Origin: an uncultured Prevotellaceae bacterium
GTDB taxonomy: Bacteria; Bacteroidota; Bacteroidia; Bacteroidales; Bacteroidaceae
Direction of reading: 5' to 3'
Assembly (NCBI GenBank): GCA_946539635.1
Contig: CAMNHS010000031.1
Span: 1-13,003, forward strand
DNA: 13,003 bases
How positions within the stretch are numbered: the first letter of the stretch is position 1; every line of letters begins with the position of its first letter. Shown piece by piece: positions 6,004 through 13,003 of this stretch. The position numbers and the translations under genes are program-made. The notes beneath the pieces are model-generated. The model searched no databases. It was not told where the DNA came from and saw nothing but the letters and a program-made list of their open reading frames with translations.

Positions 6004-8336
6004 AAAGAACTTTGATACTATCCCTTCTAACATCTTTACTGTTTCTGAATACAGGAATAGTAAAGGCAACTCCTTTCATTCGTAATTTCACCACAAAGGA
6101 ATATAATGCACACAACAGATGTTTCGATGTTCTCTGTGATAGATACGGTACTGTATTTGTTGCCAACTTCGAAGGTCTGCTGTATTATGACGGAGCCACG
6201 TGGCGAAAGATTCACACTCCTGGCATTAACAGGGTAACACGTCTCATTAAAGGAAAGGATGGAAAGATTTATGTCAGCGGACATGATTTCTATGGTTACA
6301 TCGCTGCCAACAAAACAGGAAGTCTTTACTTGGTACGTGCTACCGACAAGGATGCAAAACGTCTTGAGGGACAGGAAGTGGAGCATCCTAACACATTGCA
6401 ATTAAACTCTGTGAGATTAGCTGTCATTCCTAACAATGGTTTGACAATAAAGAACGAAGATATGGAGTTCCACGTCACAGAAGATGATGGTTTGGCAAGT
6501 AATAATGTTGCCAACATTGCTTATGATGGTGGACAAACAGTATGGGTAGCAACCAATCGCGGTATCACAGCTATCAATACCCCATCACCTTATTGGAGAT
6601 ATGCTGAAGGACAAGGACTGAAAGGCGAGGTATATGCCATTGGAAGAATTAAGAATGCTATATTTGTTGGTACCATGCAGGGACTCTACCGCATAGATAA
6701 CAACGAAGCCATCCCTGTGGGAAATATAGATTGTGCATGTTGGACACTGACACCTGACGGCAACAACGCTCTCATAGCTCTGACATCAGAGGGAAGATAC
6801 CGTGTTACCCTGGATGGTATTCAAGCATTACCTGATGACGGCAGTCTAAAGAAATATCTTGATGCTGCCAATATGAGGAAGATGGCTGATACTCGTATAC
6901 GCTATTCGGTAGAATTTAACAGGAGTTCTCTCACACGTCCGTTTATAGCATATTCTTCTGCAAATATCGTGTATCGAGACAAGGAAAACACTATGTGGGT
7001 AGGTGGCGACTTTGGCGTTGTAGCTTGTGATATGAGTTATCCTCTACAGAAAGAGAAGCCACATGTATATCTTCGCGAAATATCCATCATGAACGACTCC
7101 ATATTGTGGGGCGGATATATGCAGAAAGACCTGCGTCCGATTTCTAAAATGGATAATATCGAAATACCAGCCGACTGCCGCTCTATGACAGTAAGGTATT
7201 CTGTAGGCAAGAACTCCGTCTTCTCGCCTGCAAAATATCGCTATCGCATCAATGGCGGAAACTGGAGCGCATGGTCTTCGGAAACTGTGGCACGATTCAA
7301 CAATATGCCTTACGGTCCTACCCTTCTTGAGATAGAAGCCCAGGACCTTTATGGTAATATCAGCGATGCAGCAAAAGTATCATGGTTCCATCAATTGCCA
7401 CTCTACCTGAGATGGTGGGCTATACTATGTTACATTTTCATCATCATCATGATAATCAGAGGACTTATCAAATGGAGAATGAAGAATATAGAGAAGGCGA
7501 AGATAGCCCTTGAGAGAATTGTCAAAGAACGCACCAAAGACCTCAAGAATGCCCTTGACGAGAAGGAGCGCATGCAGGCTGATATGGTACGTATGGAACG
7601 TAATGCTACAGCAGGTAAACTGACACAGGGACTCATAGATCGCATTCTGAATCCTATTAACTATATCAACAACTTTTCAAAACTCACCAACGGCTTGGCA
7701 AAAGATTTGTCAGATGATATTGAGGATGAGAAGGAGAAAATGTCTAAAGATGGTTATGAGGATTGTATGGATATTCTGGATATGATGCACCAGAACCTCG
7801 GAAAGATTGAGGAACATGGTGTGAATACTACTCACACCTTGCGTGCTATGGAGGCCATGCTCAACAATAATATCGGAACGCCTCGCGACACCAACATCTC
7901 TACTTTATGTCAACAGGCAGCTGATGTCACAAAGGAATATCACAAGACGGATATAACCACCGACATTACTCCTGATATACATGCCGACGTTGACCCAGAG
8001 TCTGTCAACAAAGCTCTGTTATCATTACTCAGTAATGCTGTGTATGCTGTCAACAAGAAGGCTAAGAAAGCACAGTATAAACCAGAGGTAAAGCTATCGC
8101 TGAAGCCTGTTGGCTCTAATGTTGAAATACGCATCTATGATAATGGTATCGGCATTGAAGACACCATTATCGACAAAGTCTTTGACCCATTCTTCACCAC
8201 CAAGACAACCGGTGAGGGAACAGGTGTAGGACTATTCCTCACACGTGAGATAGTACAGGCTCACGGAGGTACTATCACACTCAACTCCGTAAAGGACGAA
8301 CATACAGAATTCTTGATTACCTTTAAAAAACTATAA
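6000..8336 (+). CDS. Propeller-domain sensor histidine-kinase homologue lacking the phospho-acceptor His
   Basis: This 778-residue membrane protein overlaps the preceding gene by 4 nt (ATGA). A signal peptide (1-23) is followed by a periplasmic Reg_prop-type propeller (about 36-348) with roughly seven blades, such as V-F-V-A-N-F-E-G-L (52-60) and M-W-V-G-G-D-F-G-V (332-340). A Y_Y_Y-like domain follows (about 388-462), then one transmembrane helix (about 469-490), a coiled coil (495-535), a dimerisation helix pair (about 536-622) and a HATPase_c domain (about 655-778). The ATPase boxes look intact: N679, D714-N715-G716-I717-G718, F-D-P-F-F (728-732) and G738-E-G-T-G-V-G744. In the H-box the segment reads G-K-L-T-Q-G-L-I-D-R-I-L-N-P, where related kinases have A-H-E at the I-D-R position, so Asp547 replaces the phospho-acceptor His. 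Autophosphorylation at the usual site is therefore impossible; the protein may be a pseudo-kinase or may phosphorylate a partner in trans. The propeller is much shorter than the double propellers of hybrid two-component systems, and no receiver or AraC domain is attached. Confidence 0.9.
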   Translation: MKRTLILSLLTSLLFLNTGIVKATPFIRNFTTKEYNAHNRCFDVLCDRYGTVFVANFEGLLYYDGATWRKIHTPGINRVTRLIKGKDGKIYVSGHDFYGYIAANKTGSLYLVRATDKDAKRLEGQEVEHPNTLQLNSVRLAVIPNNGLTIKNEDMEFHVTEDDGLASNNVANIAYDGGQTVWVATNRGITAINTPSPYWRYAEGQGLKGEVYAIGRIKNAIFVGTMQGLYRIDNNEAIPVGNIDCACWTLTPDGNNALIALTSEGRYRVTLDGIQALPDDGSLKKYLDAANMRKMADTRIRYSVEFNRSSLTRPFIAYSSANIVYRDKENTMWVGGDFGVVACDMSYPLQKEKPHVYLREISIMNDSILWGGYMQKDLRPISKMDNIEIPADCRSMTVRYSVGKNSVFSPAKYRYRINGGNWSAWSSETVARFNNMPYGPTLLEIEAQDLYGNISDAAKVSWFHQLPLYLRWWAILCYIFIIIMIIRGLIKWRMKNIEKAKIALERIVKERTKDLKNALDEKERMQADMVRMERNATAGKLTQGLIDRILNPINYINNFSKLTNGLAKDLSDDIEDEKEKMSKDGYEDCMDILDMMHQNLGKIEEHGVNTTHTLRAMEAMLNNNIGTPRDTNISTLCQQAADVTKEYHKTDITTDITPDIHADVDPESVNKALLSLLSNAVYAVNKKAKKAQYKPEVKLSLKPVGSNVEIRIYDNGIGIEDTIIDKVFDPFFTTKTTGEGTGVGLFLTREIVQAHGGTITLNSVKDEHTEFLITFKKL

Positions 8337-8341
8337 CCGCC

Positions 8342-9160
8342 ATGACAGAATCAGAAAAGCAACAGCAGAAACTCGCTGCATTGGGAATGCTTTCGGCAGG
8401 TATTGCACACGAAATACAAAACCCACTGAATTTCGTCATCAATTTCTCTAAGATGTCTGACAAACTGCTGAAAGACCTCAAAGAGATTATCAACGATGTA
8501 GCTGACACATTGGATCCGGACGATGCTGCAGATATCCAGGATATTGCAGACGACCTATCCACCAATATGCAGAAAATCCAGGAACATGGTGAACGTGCCA
8601 TAAGTATCATACAGGGTATTCTGCTCATCTCCCGTGGCAATGAGGGAGAACATCTTCCTACCGATATCCCACACCTGATACACGAATATGTGTGGCTGTC
8701 GTATCATGCCAAGAGGGCCAATGACAAGTCTTTCAACGTCAGCATCATAGAAGACTATCAGGCAGACATGCCGAAACTGATGGTGATACCACAAGACCTC
8801 TCACGAGCAGTACTCAATGTGATGAATAATGCGGCATATTCTGTAAAGGAACGTACAGTCCAAGAGGAGGAAAAGAAGAATCCGGATTACAAACCCGAGA
8901 TAAAGGTATCAGCCATATATGAAGGCGGGAAGCTGACCATAAAGATTACTGATAACGGTACCGGTATTCCTGAGGAGGTACAGAAGAAGCTGTTCCACGA
9001 AAACATTACCACAAAGCCAGTAGGACAAGGTACAGGACTCGGTATGCAGATAACACACGACATCATTGTCAATGCCCACAAAGGTGAGATAAAGATTGAC
9101 ACCAAAGTCGGAGAAGGTACCACCGTTACTTTTGTCATACCAGTAGAGAGTGTGAAGTAA
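8342..9160 (+). CDS. Small soluble sensorless histidine kinase
   Basis: This 272-residue cytoplasmic protein begins 5 nt after the pseudo-kinase gene. It consists of a dimerisation/phospho-acceptor domain and an ATPase domain, with no signal peptide, membrane helix or sensor domain; only 22 residues precede the acceptor H23 in G-I-A-H-E-I-Q-N-P-L-N-F. The H-box and following helices (18-98) align well with residues 542-622 of the upstream protein. Shared points include I-N-F-S-K / N-N-F-S-K and K-I-Q-E-H-G / K-I-E-E-H-G, showing that the two are paralogues. ATPase motifs are N162-N163, D204-N205-G206-T207-G208 and G228-Q-G-T-G-L-G234. The F-box is altered: the usual F-F pair is N221-I222. The likely role is donating phosphate to D57 of the operon's response regulator. 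Without its own sensor it probably depends on the neighbouring propeller protein for input; that pairing is inferred from gene order and homology. Confidence 0.92.
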   Translation: MTESEKQQQKLAALGMLSAGIAHEIQNPLNFVINFSKMSDKLLKDLKEIINDVADTLDPDDAADIQDIADDLSTNMQKIQEHGERAISIIQGILLISRGNEGEHLPTDIPHLIHEYVWLSYHAKRANDKSFNVSIIEDYQADMPKLMVIPQDLSRAVLNVMNNAAYSVKERTVQEEEKKNPDYKPEIKVSAIYEGGKLTIKITDNGTGIPEEVQKKLFHENITTKPVGQGTGLGMQITHDIIVNAHKGEIKIDTKVGEGTTVTFVIPVESVK

Positions 9161-11902
9161 ATGGTTGATATAAGGATGAAAAAAATGACCAATATATTAC
9201 GACATACCAGAATCATAATAACGACGCTTCTTGTAACACTGTCAACACTTACTGTCAGTGCTCAAGCTTCCCCTGCTGATGTTGCCCAACTATACTCAAA
9301 GGCACAGGCAGAATATAGCAACGGACAGTTTGACAAATGTAAGGAATCGTTATATGCTATGCTGCCATCTGCCAAAGGTATGCTCAAGACAAGTGCCTAC
9401 AGGCTGCTGGCTCTCTGCTCTCTGGAACAGGGTGATATCGAAGGAGCAAAGAATAATGTGGCCTTACTGTTGAAGTCTGACCCCTATTTCACACCATCTC
9501 TTGGTGACCCGATGCGTTTTCTTGATATGGTCAGCGAAGCAAAAGACCAGTCTGCAGGTATCACGACAGCATCACGACAAGCTGAGACGATAGAAGAAGC
9601 TCCTGTTCCTGTAACACTGATTACAGACGAGATGATTCGCCACTCCGGAGCACAAACATTGCAAGAGGTGTTGTGTCTCTTCGTACCGGGTATGACAGTA
9701 GCAGAGGGTATGGAATCCAACATCGCCATGCATGGAGTATATTCTCTGGCACAGGATAAGATTCTCATAATGGTTGATGGACATAGATTAAACAGTTCTT
9801 CCACAAATGCTGAAGCGCCTGACTTCCGTACAAGCCTCGACAAAGTGAAACAGATAGAGGTGCTACGTGGACCTGCTTCATCACTTTATGGTAATGTGGC
9901 CCTCACTGCCGTTGTTAATATCATTACCTATAAGGGTGCGGAACTCAATGGTGCACGCATCAGCGGAACAGCCGGCTCACAAAATTCCTTCGGCGGCTCT
10001 ATGGTTGTCGGCGGTGGTAATAATGTTGTCGATATTATGGGATGGGGTTCTATCTATAACACTCAGGGATTTAAACATGATGTTGACAACGGATTTGGTG
10101 GCAACACCCGACTATATTCCCATGCCACAAGCGGTCGCCCTTCCTATGACATTGGTATAAAAGGACGTTGGCAGGATTTCACCATCGGCATTAACTTGCA
10201 GCGCTCTAAACGTGTACCATATTTTAATGTTCTACAGGTTGGCAGCAAGACAACCCTGAAAGAGGTCATAACAGGATTATTAACTAATTTTGGCGAAGAT
10301 GAAGAAGATCTTATGGCTTTAAAGGCCTATGGCATAGAGCCTAACATCGATCCCGACGTTAATGCCTTCCGCAACTTCAATTATGACCGCTATGGAAAGC
10401 TGAATGGCGAGACTCCTGGCATCGTGCGTTCCAATAATCGCATAAATGTGGACTATGCACATACCTTCGGAAAAATAGATGTACAGGCGTCTGCATACAT
10501 CAATTTTGAGAACACATCTTTATATAATGTATTAGGCGACTCTGTTAATAGCGAAGTCATCCCAGATGCCACTGTTGACTTTATGGAGTACCTTATTGCA
10601 CAACAGTTCCCTGCCGGCTCCCCTCAGGTTGTGTTATATAATACTATCTTTGAAACACTCATCCGAGGTAAGACAATAGGAGATGTTCTGAAATATACCA
10701 TAACACCATTAAGTGATGACCCACAGAGTGTCAAGCTTCGAAATGTTATGAATATGATTCCTTCCTCCTATCAGGGTGTCTTCCAGAAACTTGACTGGCA
10801 GAATACCACATACGGATTCCAGGCACAGGGTCTCACCAACTATAATCTTCTTGGTCACGGATCCTTTATCCTTGGAGCTCAGATGGAACATTTCACCTTG
10901 ACAGGCGTGAACTTCAGCATGGGTGGTGGTTTTACGACTCCTGCCACTATGTCATCATCATATGTTTTCAAAGAAGGAAAAGAGACATCTCTGTCTGGCT
11001 ACATGCAGATAAAGCATTTCTTCTCTCCTCGATGGATTCTCAATGCTGGTTTGCGCTATGACAACAAACGTCGCTTCAACGGCTCACGTCTGAGAAGACT
11101 CTCACCACGTTTCTCTATCATACATAAGCTGGACAATCACTGGACCCTGCGTGGAAATTACAACTATTCCTTCGTAGATGCTCCATACCTCTATCGTGTG
11201 TGTGTGCTTCCTATCTTCAGCGGTGGTGAGGATATGCAGCCAGAAACCATGCATGGCATAAATCTTGGTACTGAATACCATAAGGGTAGCTTACGTGCTG
11301 AGTTAGGTACTTTCTATAATCTTCTCAACGACCTCGTAGTCCTCAACACTGGTATTGCACAGAGCTTTACATCCTCTGATGGTGAAGCATATATCTTCAA
11401 TAACGCCGGTAAGGTACATATCTTTGGCGTAGAGGGTGCAGCACAGCTCTATCGTCGCAACTTCTTTGCCAATGTCAATGCTACATGGCAGCGTGTGGTA
11501 AAGCATGAGAATTATATAGTTCATAACTCACAGACATTCTCTACTCCAGCCTTCCATACCAACCTCATCGTAGCAGGTGCGCCATATCGTGGTAGAGGTA
11601 CCGGATTCCTCAAGGGTGGCACACTATGGGTGCGTGGTACCGGGCAGTTCCAGACAGCTACATACTATCGTACTGTTGACCTTCTGCGTACCGTCATCAT
11701 GGGTGACTATGCTTCTATCTTCAATCGTGTAGCACCACAGTTCGTTATGGGGTTAGGAGTTGACTATGAATGGAAGTATCTCGACCTGAACCTTTCTCTG
11801 AAAAATGTCTTCAATAATAAATATAGTATTGGCTCTATGCTTGCTGATGGTACTCCGCGGCCCGGACGCTCTTTTGTTGCCAAACTTACAGTAAAATTCT
11901 GA
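9161..11902 (+). CDS. TonB-dependent outer-membrane receptor with N-terminal TPR-like domain
   Basis: This 913-residue protein has a signal peptide (hydrophobic core about 18-32, cleavage near A34-Q35). An alpha-helical TPR-like segment follows (about 38-126), with A-E-Y-S-N-G-Q-F-D-K-C and L-E-Q-G-D-I-E-G-A-K. The plug domain spans about 140-258, with V-P-V-T-L-I-T (149-155), V-D-G-H-R-L (205-210) and I-E-V-L-R-G-P-A-S-S-L-Y-G (232-244). The remainder is a 22-strand-type barrel ending in an aromatic residue (V-K-F), with the typical L-S-L-K-N-V-F-N-N-K-Y near the end. The carboxypeptidase-like N-terminal domain common in SusC-type receptors is absent, as is a SusD partner, so this is not a standard polysaccharide-utilisation pair. 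The ligand is unknown. ATG 9161 abuts the kinase stop (TAAATG). ATG 9176 or 9185 would give a shorter leader, and AAGGA sits 8 nt before 9185, so the start is uncertain by up to 24 nt. The 3' end overlaps argE by 1 nt (TGATG). Confidence 0.93.
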   Translation: MVDIRMKKMTNILRHTRIIITTLLVTLSTLTVSAQASPADVAQLYSKAQAEYSNGQFDKCKESLYAMLPSAKGMLKTSAYRLLALCSLEQGDIEGAKNNVALLLKSDPYFTPSLGDPMRFLDMVSEAKDQSAGITTASRQAETIEEAPVPVTLITDEMIRHSGAQTLQEVLCLFVPGMTVAEGMESNIAMHGVYSLAQDKILIMVDGHRLNSSSTNAEAPDFRTSLDKVKQIEVLRGPASSLYGNVALTAVVNIITYKGAELNGARISGTAGSQNSFGGSMVVGGGNNVVDIMGWGSIYNTQGFKHDVDNGFGGNTRLYSHATSGRPSYDIGIKGRWQDFTIGINLQRSKRVPYFNVLQVGSKTTLKEVITGLLTNFGEDEEDLMALKAYGIEPNIDPDVNAFRNFNYDRYGKLNGETPGIVRSNNRINVDYAHTFGKIDVQASAYINFENTSLYNVLGDSVNSEVIPDATVDFMEYLIAQQFPAGSPQVVLYNTIFETLIRGKTIGDVLKYTITPLSDDPQSVKLRNVMNMIPSSYQGVFQKLDWQNTTYGFQAQGLTNYNLLGHGSFILGAQMEHFTLTGVNFSMGGGFTTPATMSSSYVFKEGKETSLSGYMQIKHFFSPRWILNAGLRYDNKRRFNGSRLRRLSPRFSIIHKLDNHWTLRGNYNYSFVDAPYLYRVCVLPIFSGGEDMQPETMHGINLGTEYHKGSLRAELGTFYNLLNDLVVLNTGIAQSFTSSDGEAYIFNNAGKVHIFGVEGAAQLYRRNFFANVNATWQRVVKHENYIVHNSQTFSTPAFHTNLIVAGAPYRGRGTGFLKGGTLWVRGTGQFQTATYYRTVDLLRTVIMGDYASIFNRVAPQFVMGLGVDYEWKYLDLNLSLKNVFNNKYSIGSMLADGTPRPGRSFVAKLTVKF

Positions 11903-12978
11903 TGACAAACCAGGAAATACTTTCTGAAGCACTTTCCCTGCTTCAGCAATTGATAGCCATCCCTTCTGTCTCACGTGACGAAGCTGCTGCTGCTGACCTT
12001 CTTGAAAAGGTTATCAGCGGCTATGGTCTTCACCCCCAGCGAAAGGGTAATAATATATGGGTTATCTCTGACAAATGGGATGACAATAAAGAGATAATCC
12101 TGCTGAATGCACATATCGATACGGTAAAACCTGTCAGCACATGGACTCGTGACCCTTTTTCTCCCGTTATCGAGGATGGGCGTCTCTATGGTCTTGGCAG
12201 CAATGACTGTGGGGGCGGATTGGTAACTCTTTTGCAGGTTTTCCGCGAACTCACCAGCCGTCCTGAGCAACATTATAACTTTGTTTATCTCGCCAGCTGC
12301 GAAGAAGAGGTTAGCGGCATTGGTGGCATACGTTCTGTCATCAGCGATAGTCCCCTCTCCTGTTTCTTCTCAAAATCTTCTGGCATAACAGCGGTTGTTG
12401 GTGAGCCGACAGGCATGCAACCTGCTATAGCGGAACGGGGACTTATGGTGCTCGATGGTATCGCTCATGGAAAATCGGGACATGCTGCTCGCGGAGAAGG
12501 TATCAATGCCATCCATGAGGTTTTAGACGACTTGCTCTTTATACGTGATTATCACTTCGAAAAGACATCTCCGCTCCTTGGTGATACCAAGATGCAATGT
12601 ACAGTCATCAATAGTGGTACACAACATAATGTGGTGCCCGACGAATGTCGTTTCATCGTCGATGTGCGCACTAATGAATACTATACTAATGAAGAGGTGT
12701 TAGAATTCTTGCAGAGCAAACTAAAGAGTTCCATTTCAGCTCGCTCTACCCATCTGCGCTCATCACATATACCAGAGAGTCATCCTCTCATCCGGAAGTG
12801 TATCGCTATGGGAATGACACCATTTGGTTCTCCCACATTAAGTGACCAAGCCCTGATGCCTATACCGTCGTTCAAACTCGGCCCAGGACAATCTTCTCGC
12901 TCTCACTCCGCAGATGAATATATCTGTATCAGCGAGATAAGCGACGCAATAGAAAAATACCTGTACCTATTTTCGTAA
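11902..12978 (+). CDS. argE: M20 metallo-deacylase, ArgE type (N-acyl-ornithine/citrulline deacylase)
   Basis: This cytoplasmic zinc amidohydrolase of 358 residues belongs to the ArgE/DapE (M20) family and would remove an N-acyl group in arginine synthesis. Bacteroides use succinylated intermediates, with deacylation at the citrulline stage, so N-succinyl-citrulline is a plausible substrate; this is inferred from phylum knowledge. Visible residues are metal ligand H71 and D73 in N-A-H-I-D-T-V, bridging D102 in G-S-N-D-C-G-G, catalytic and metal-binding Glu in C-E-E-E-V-S-G (133-139, probably E135 and E136), E168 in V-G-E-P-T-G and H335 in R-S-H-S-A-D-E. The dimerisation (lid) domain spans about 175-285, including G-K-S-G-H-A-A-R and G-T-Q-H-N-V-V-P. 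The whole protein reads like Bacteroidales proteins annotated ArgE. It overlaps the receptor gene by 1 nt, so it is probably co-transcribed with the signalling genes although its metabolic role appears unrelated. No other arg gene is present in the window. Confidence 0.85.
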   Translation: MTNQEILSEALSLLQQLIAIPSVSRDEAAAADLLEKVISGYGLHPQRKGNNIWVISDKWDDNKEIILLNAHIDTVKPVSTWTRDPFSPVIEDGRLYGLGSNDCGGGLVTLLQVFRELTSRPEQHYNFVYLASCEEEVSGIGGIRSVISDSPLSCFFSKSSGITAVVGEPTGMQPAIAERGLMVLDGIAHGKSGHAARGEGINAIHEVLDDLLFIRDYHFEKTSPLLGDTKMQCTVINSGTQHNVVPDECRFIVDVRTNEYYTNEEVLEFLQSKLKSSISARSTHLRSSHIPESHPLIRKCIAMGMTPFGSPTLSDQALMPIPSFKLGPGQSSRSHSADEYICISEISDAIEKYLYLFS

Positions 12979-12992
12979 GTACAGGTGTTTTT
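12953..12992. terminator. Bidirectional hairpin terminator overlapping the argE stop
   Basis: ACCTGTAC (12959-12966) pairs perfectly with GTACAGGT (12979-12986) around a 12-nt loop. The stem is extended by a T-G pair and by AAAAA (12953-12957) opposite TTTTT (12988-12992). The T-run after the stem suits rho-independent termination of the plus-strand operon, and the A-run lets it serve a minus-strand gene entering from the right. The left arm is made of argE codons (Tyr-Leu-Tyr), and the TAA stop (12976-12978) lies in the loop. Confidence 0.8.
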
Positions 12993-13003
12993 AGTTTCAG
13001 GTT

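Noticed and set aside
9127..9134. Internal promoter for the TonB-dependent receptor (TACTTTTG, perfect -7 match)
   Set aside because: No TTTG lies at a workable spacing upstream, and the octamer is explained by in-frame Val-Thr-Phe-Val codons of the kinase gene.
9161..11902. SusC-type polysaccharide transporter
   Set aside because: No carboxypeptidase-like N-terminal domain, no following SusD gene and no glycan enzymes are present.
1..13003. Mobile element, phage or defence island
   Set aside because: No transposase, integrase, terminal repeats, tRNA site or defence-type nuclease was seen. The genes are housekeeping or signalling genes in compact operons.

Overview
The window looks chromosomal and comes from a Bacteroidota bacterium, most likely a Bacteroidales/Prevotellaceae member. 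The case rests on three things: exact Bacteroidota-type promoters (TTTG, 20-bp spacer, TAnnTTTG) in the only sizeable intergenic gap, a TonB-dependent receptor beside periplasmic-propeller signalling genes, and RF2 and ArgE proteins that read like Bacteroidales versions. No insertion sequence, phage gene, CRISPR array, tRNA or rRNA was seen. Coding density is very high.

Left arm (minus strand, 3006 to 61): a long-chain acyl-CoA synthetase followed with zero spacing (TAAATG) by prfB, peptide chain release factor 2. prfB has no programmed frameshift. Bases 1-57 hold its 3' flank and perhaps the first codons of another minus-strand gene.

Centre (3007-3109): a 103-bp divergent regulatory region. 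Two perfect Bacteroidota promoters, one per strand, overlap inside one near-perfect 49-bp palindrome (3031-3079). Each -33 box lies in the other promoter's spacer, so the two arms should compete for RNA polymerase.

Right arm (plus strand, 3110 to 12978): six genes packed as one operon, with junctions of GTGA overlap, ATGA overlap, 5-nt gap, TAAATG and TGATG. They are: (1) a receiver domain fused to an RsbU/SpoIIE-type PP2C phosphatase; (2) a membrane-anchored coiled-coil/WD40-like propeller protein; (3) a periplasmic-propeller/Y_Y_Y/transmembrane histidine-kinase homologue whose phospho-acceptor His is replaced by Asp; (4) a short sensorless histidine kinase, related to (3), that keeps the His; (5) a TonB-dependent outer-membrane receptor with a TPR-like N-terminal extension; (6) an ArgE-type M20 deacylase. 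A hairpin terminator at 12953-12992 closes the operon, with the argE stop codon in its loop.

Proposed reading (inference): genes 1-5 form an envelope-to-cytoplasm signalling module. The receptor and propeller proteins would sense, the pseudo-kinase would work as a heteromer with the small kinase, phosphate would pass to Asp57 of the response regulator, and the output would be Ser/Thr dephosphorylation of an unlinked STAS-type partner. I know of no described system with this gene set. It is the most interesting content of the window.
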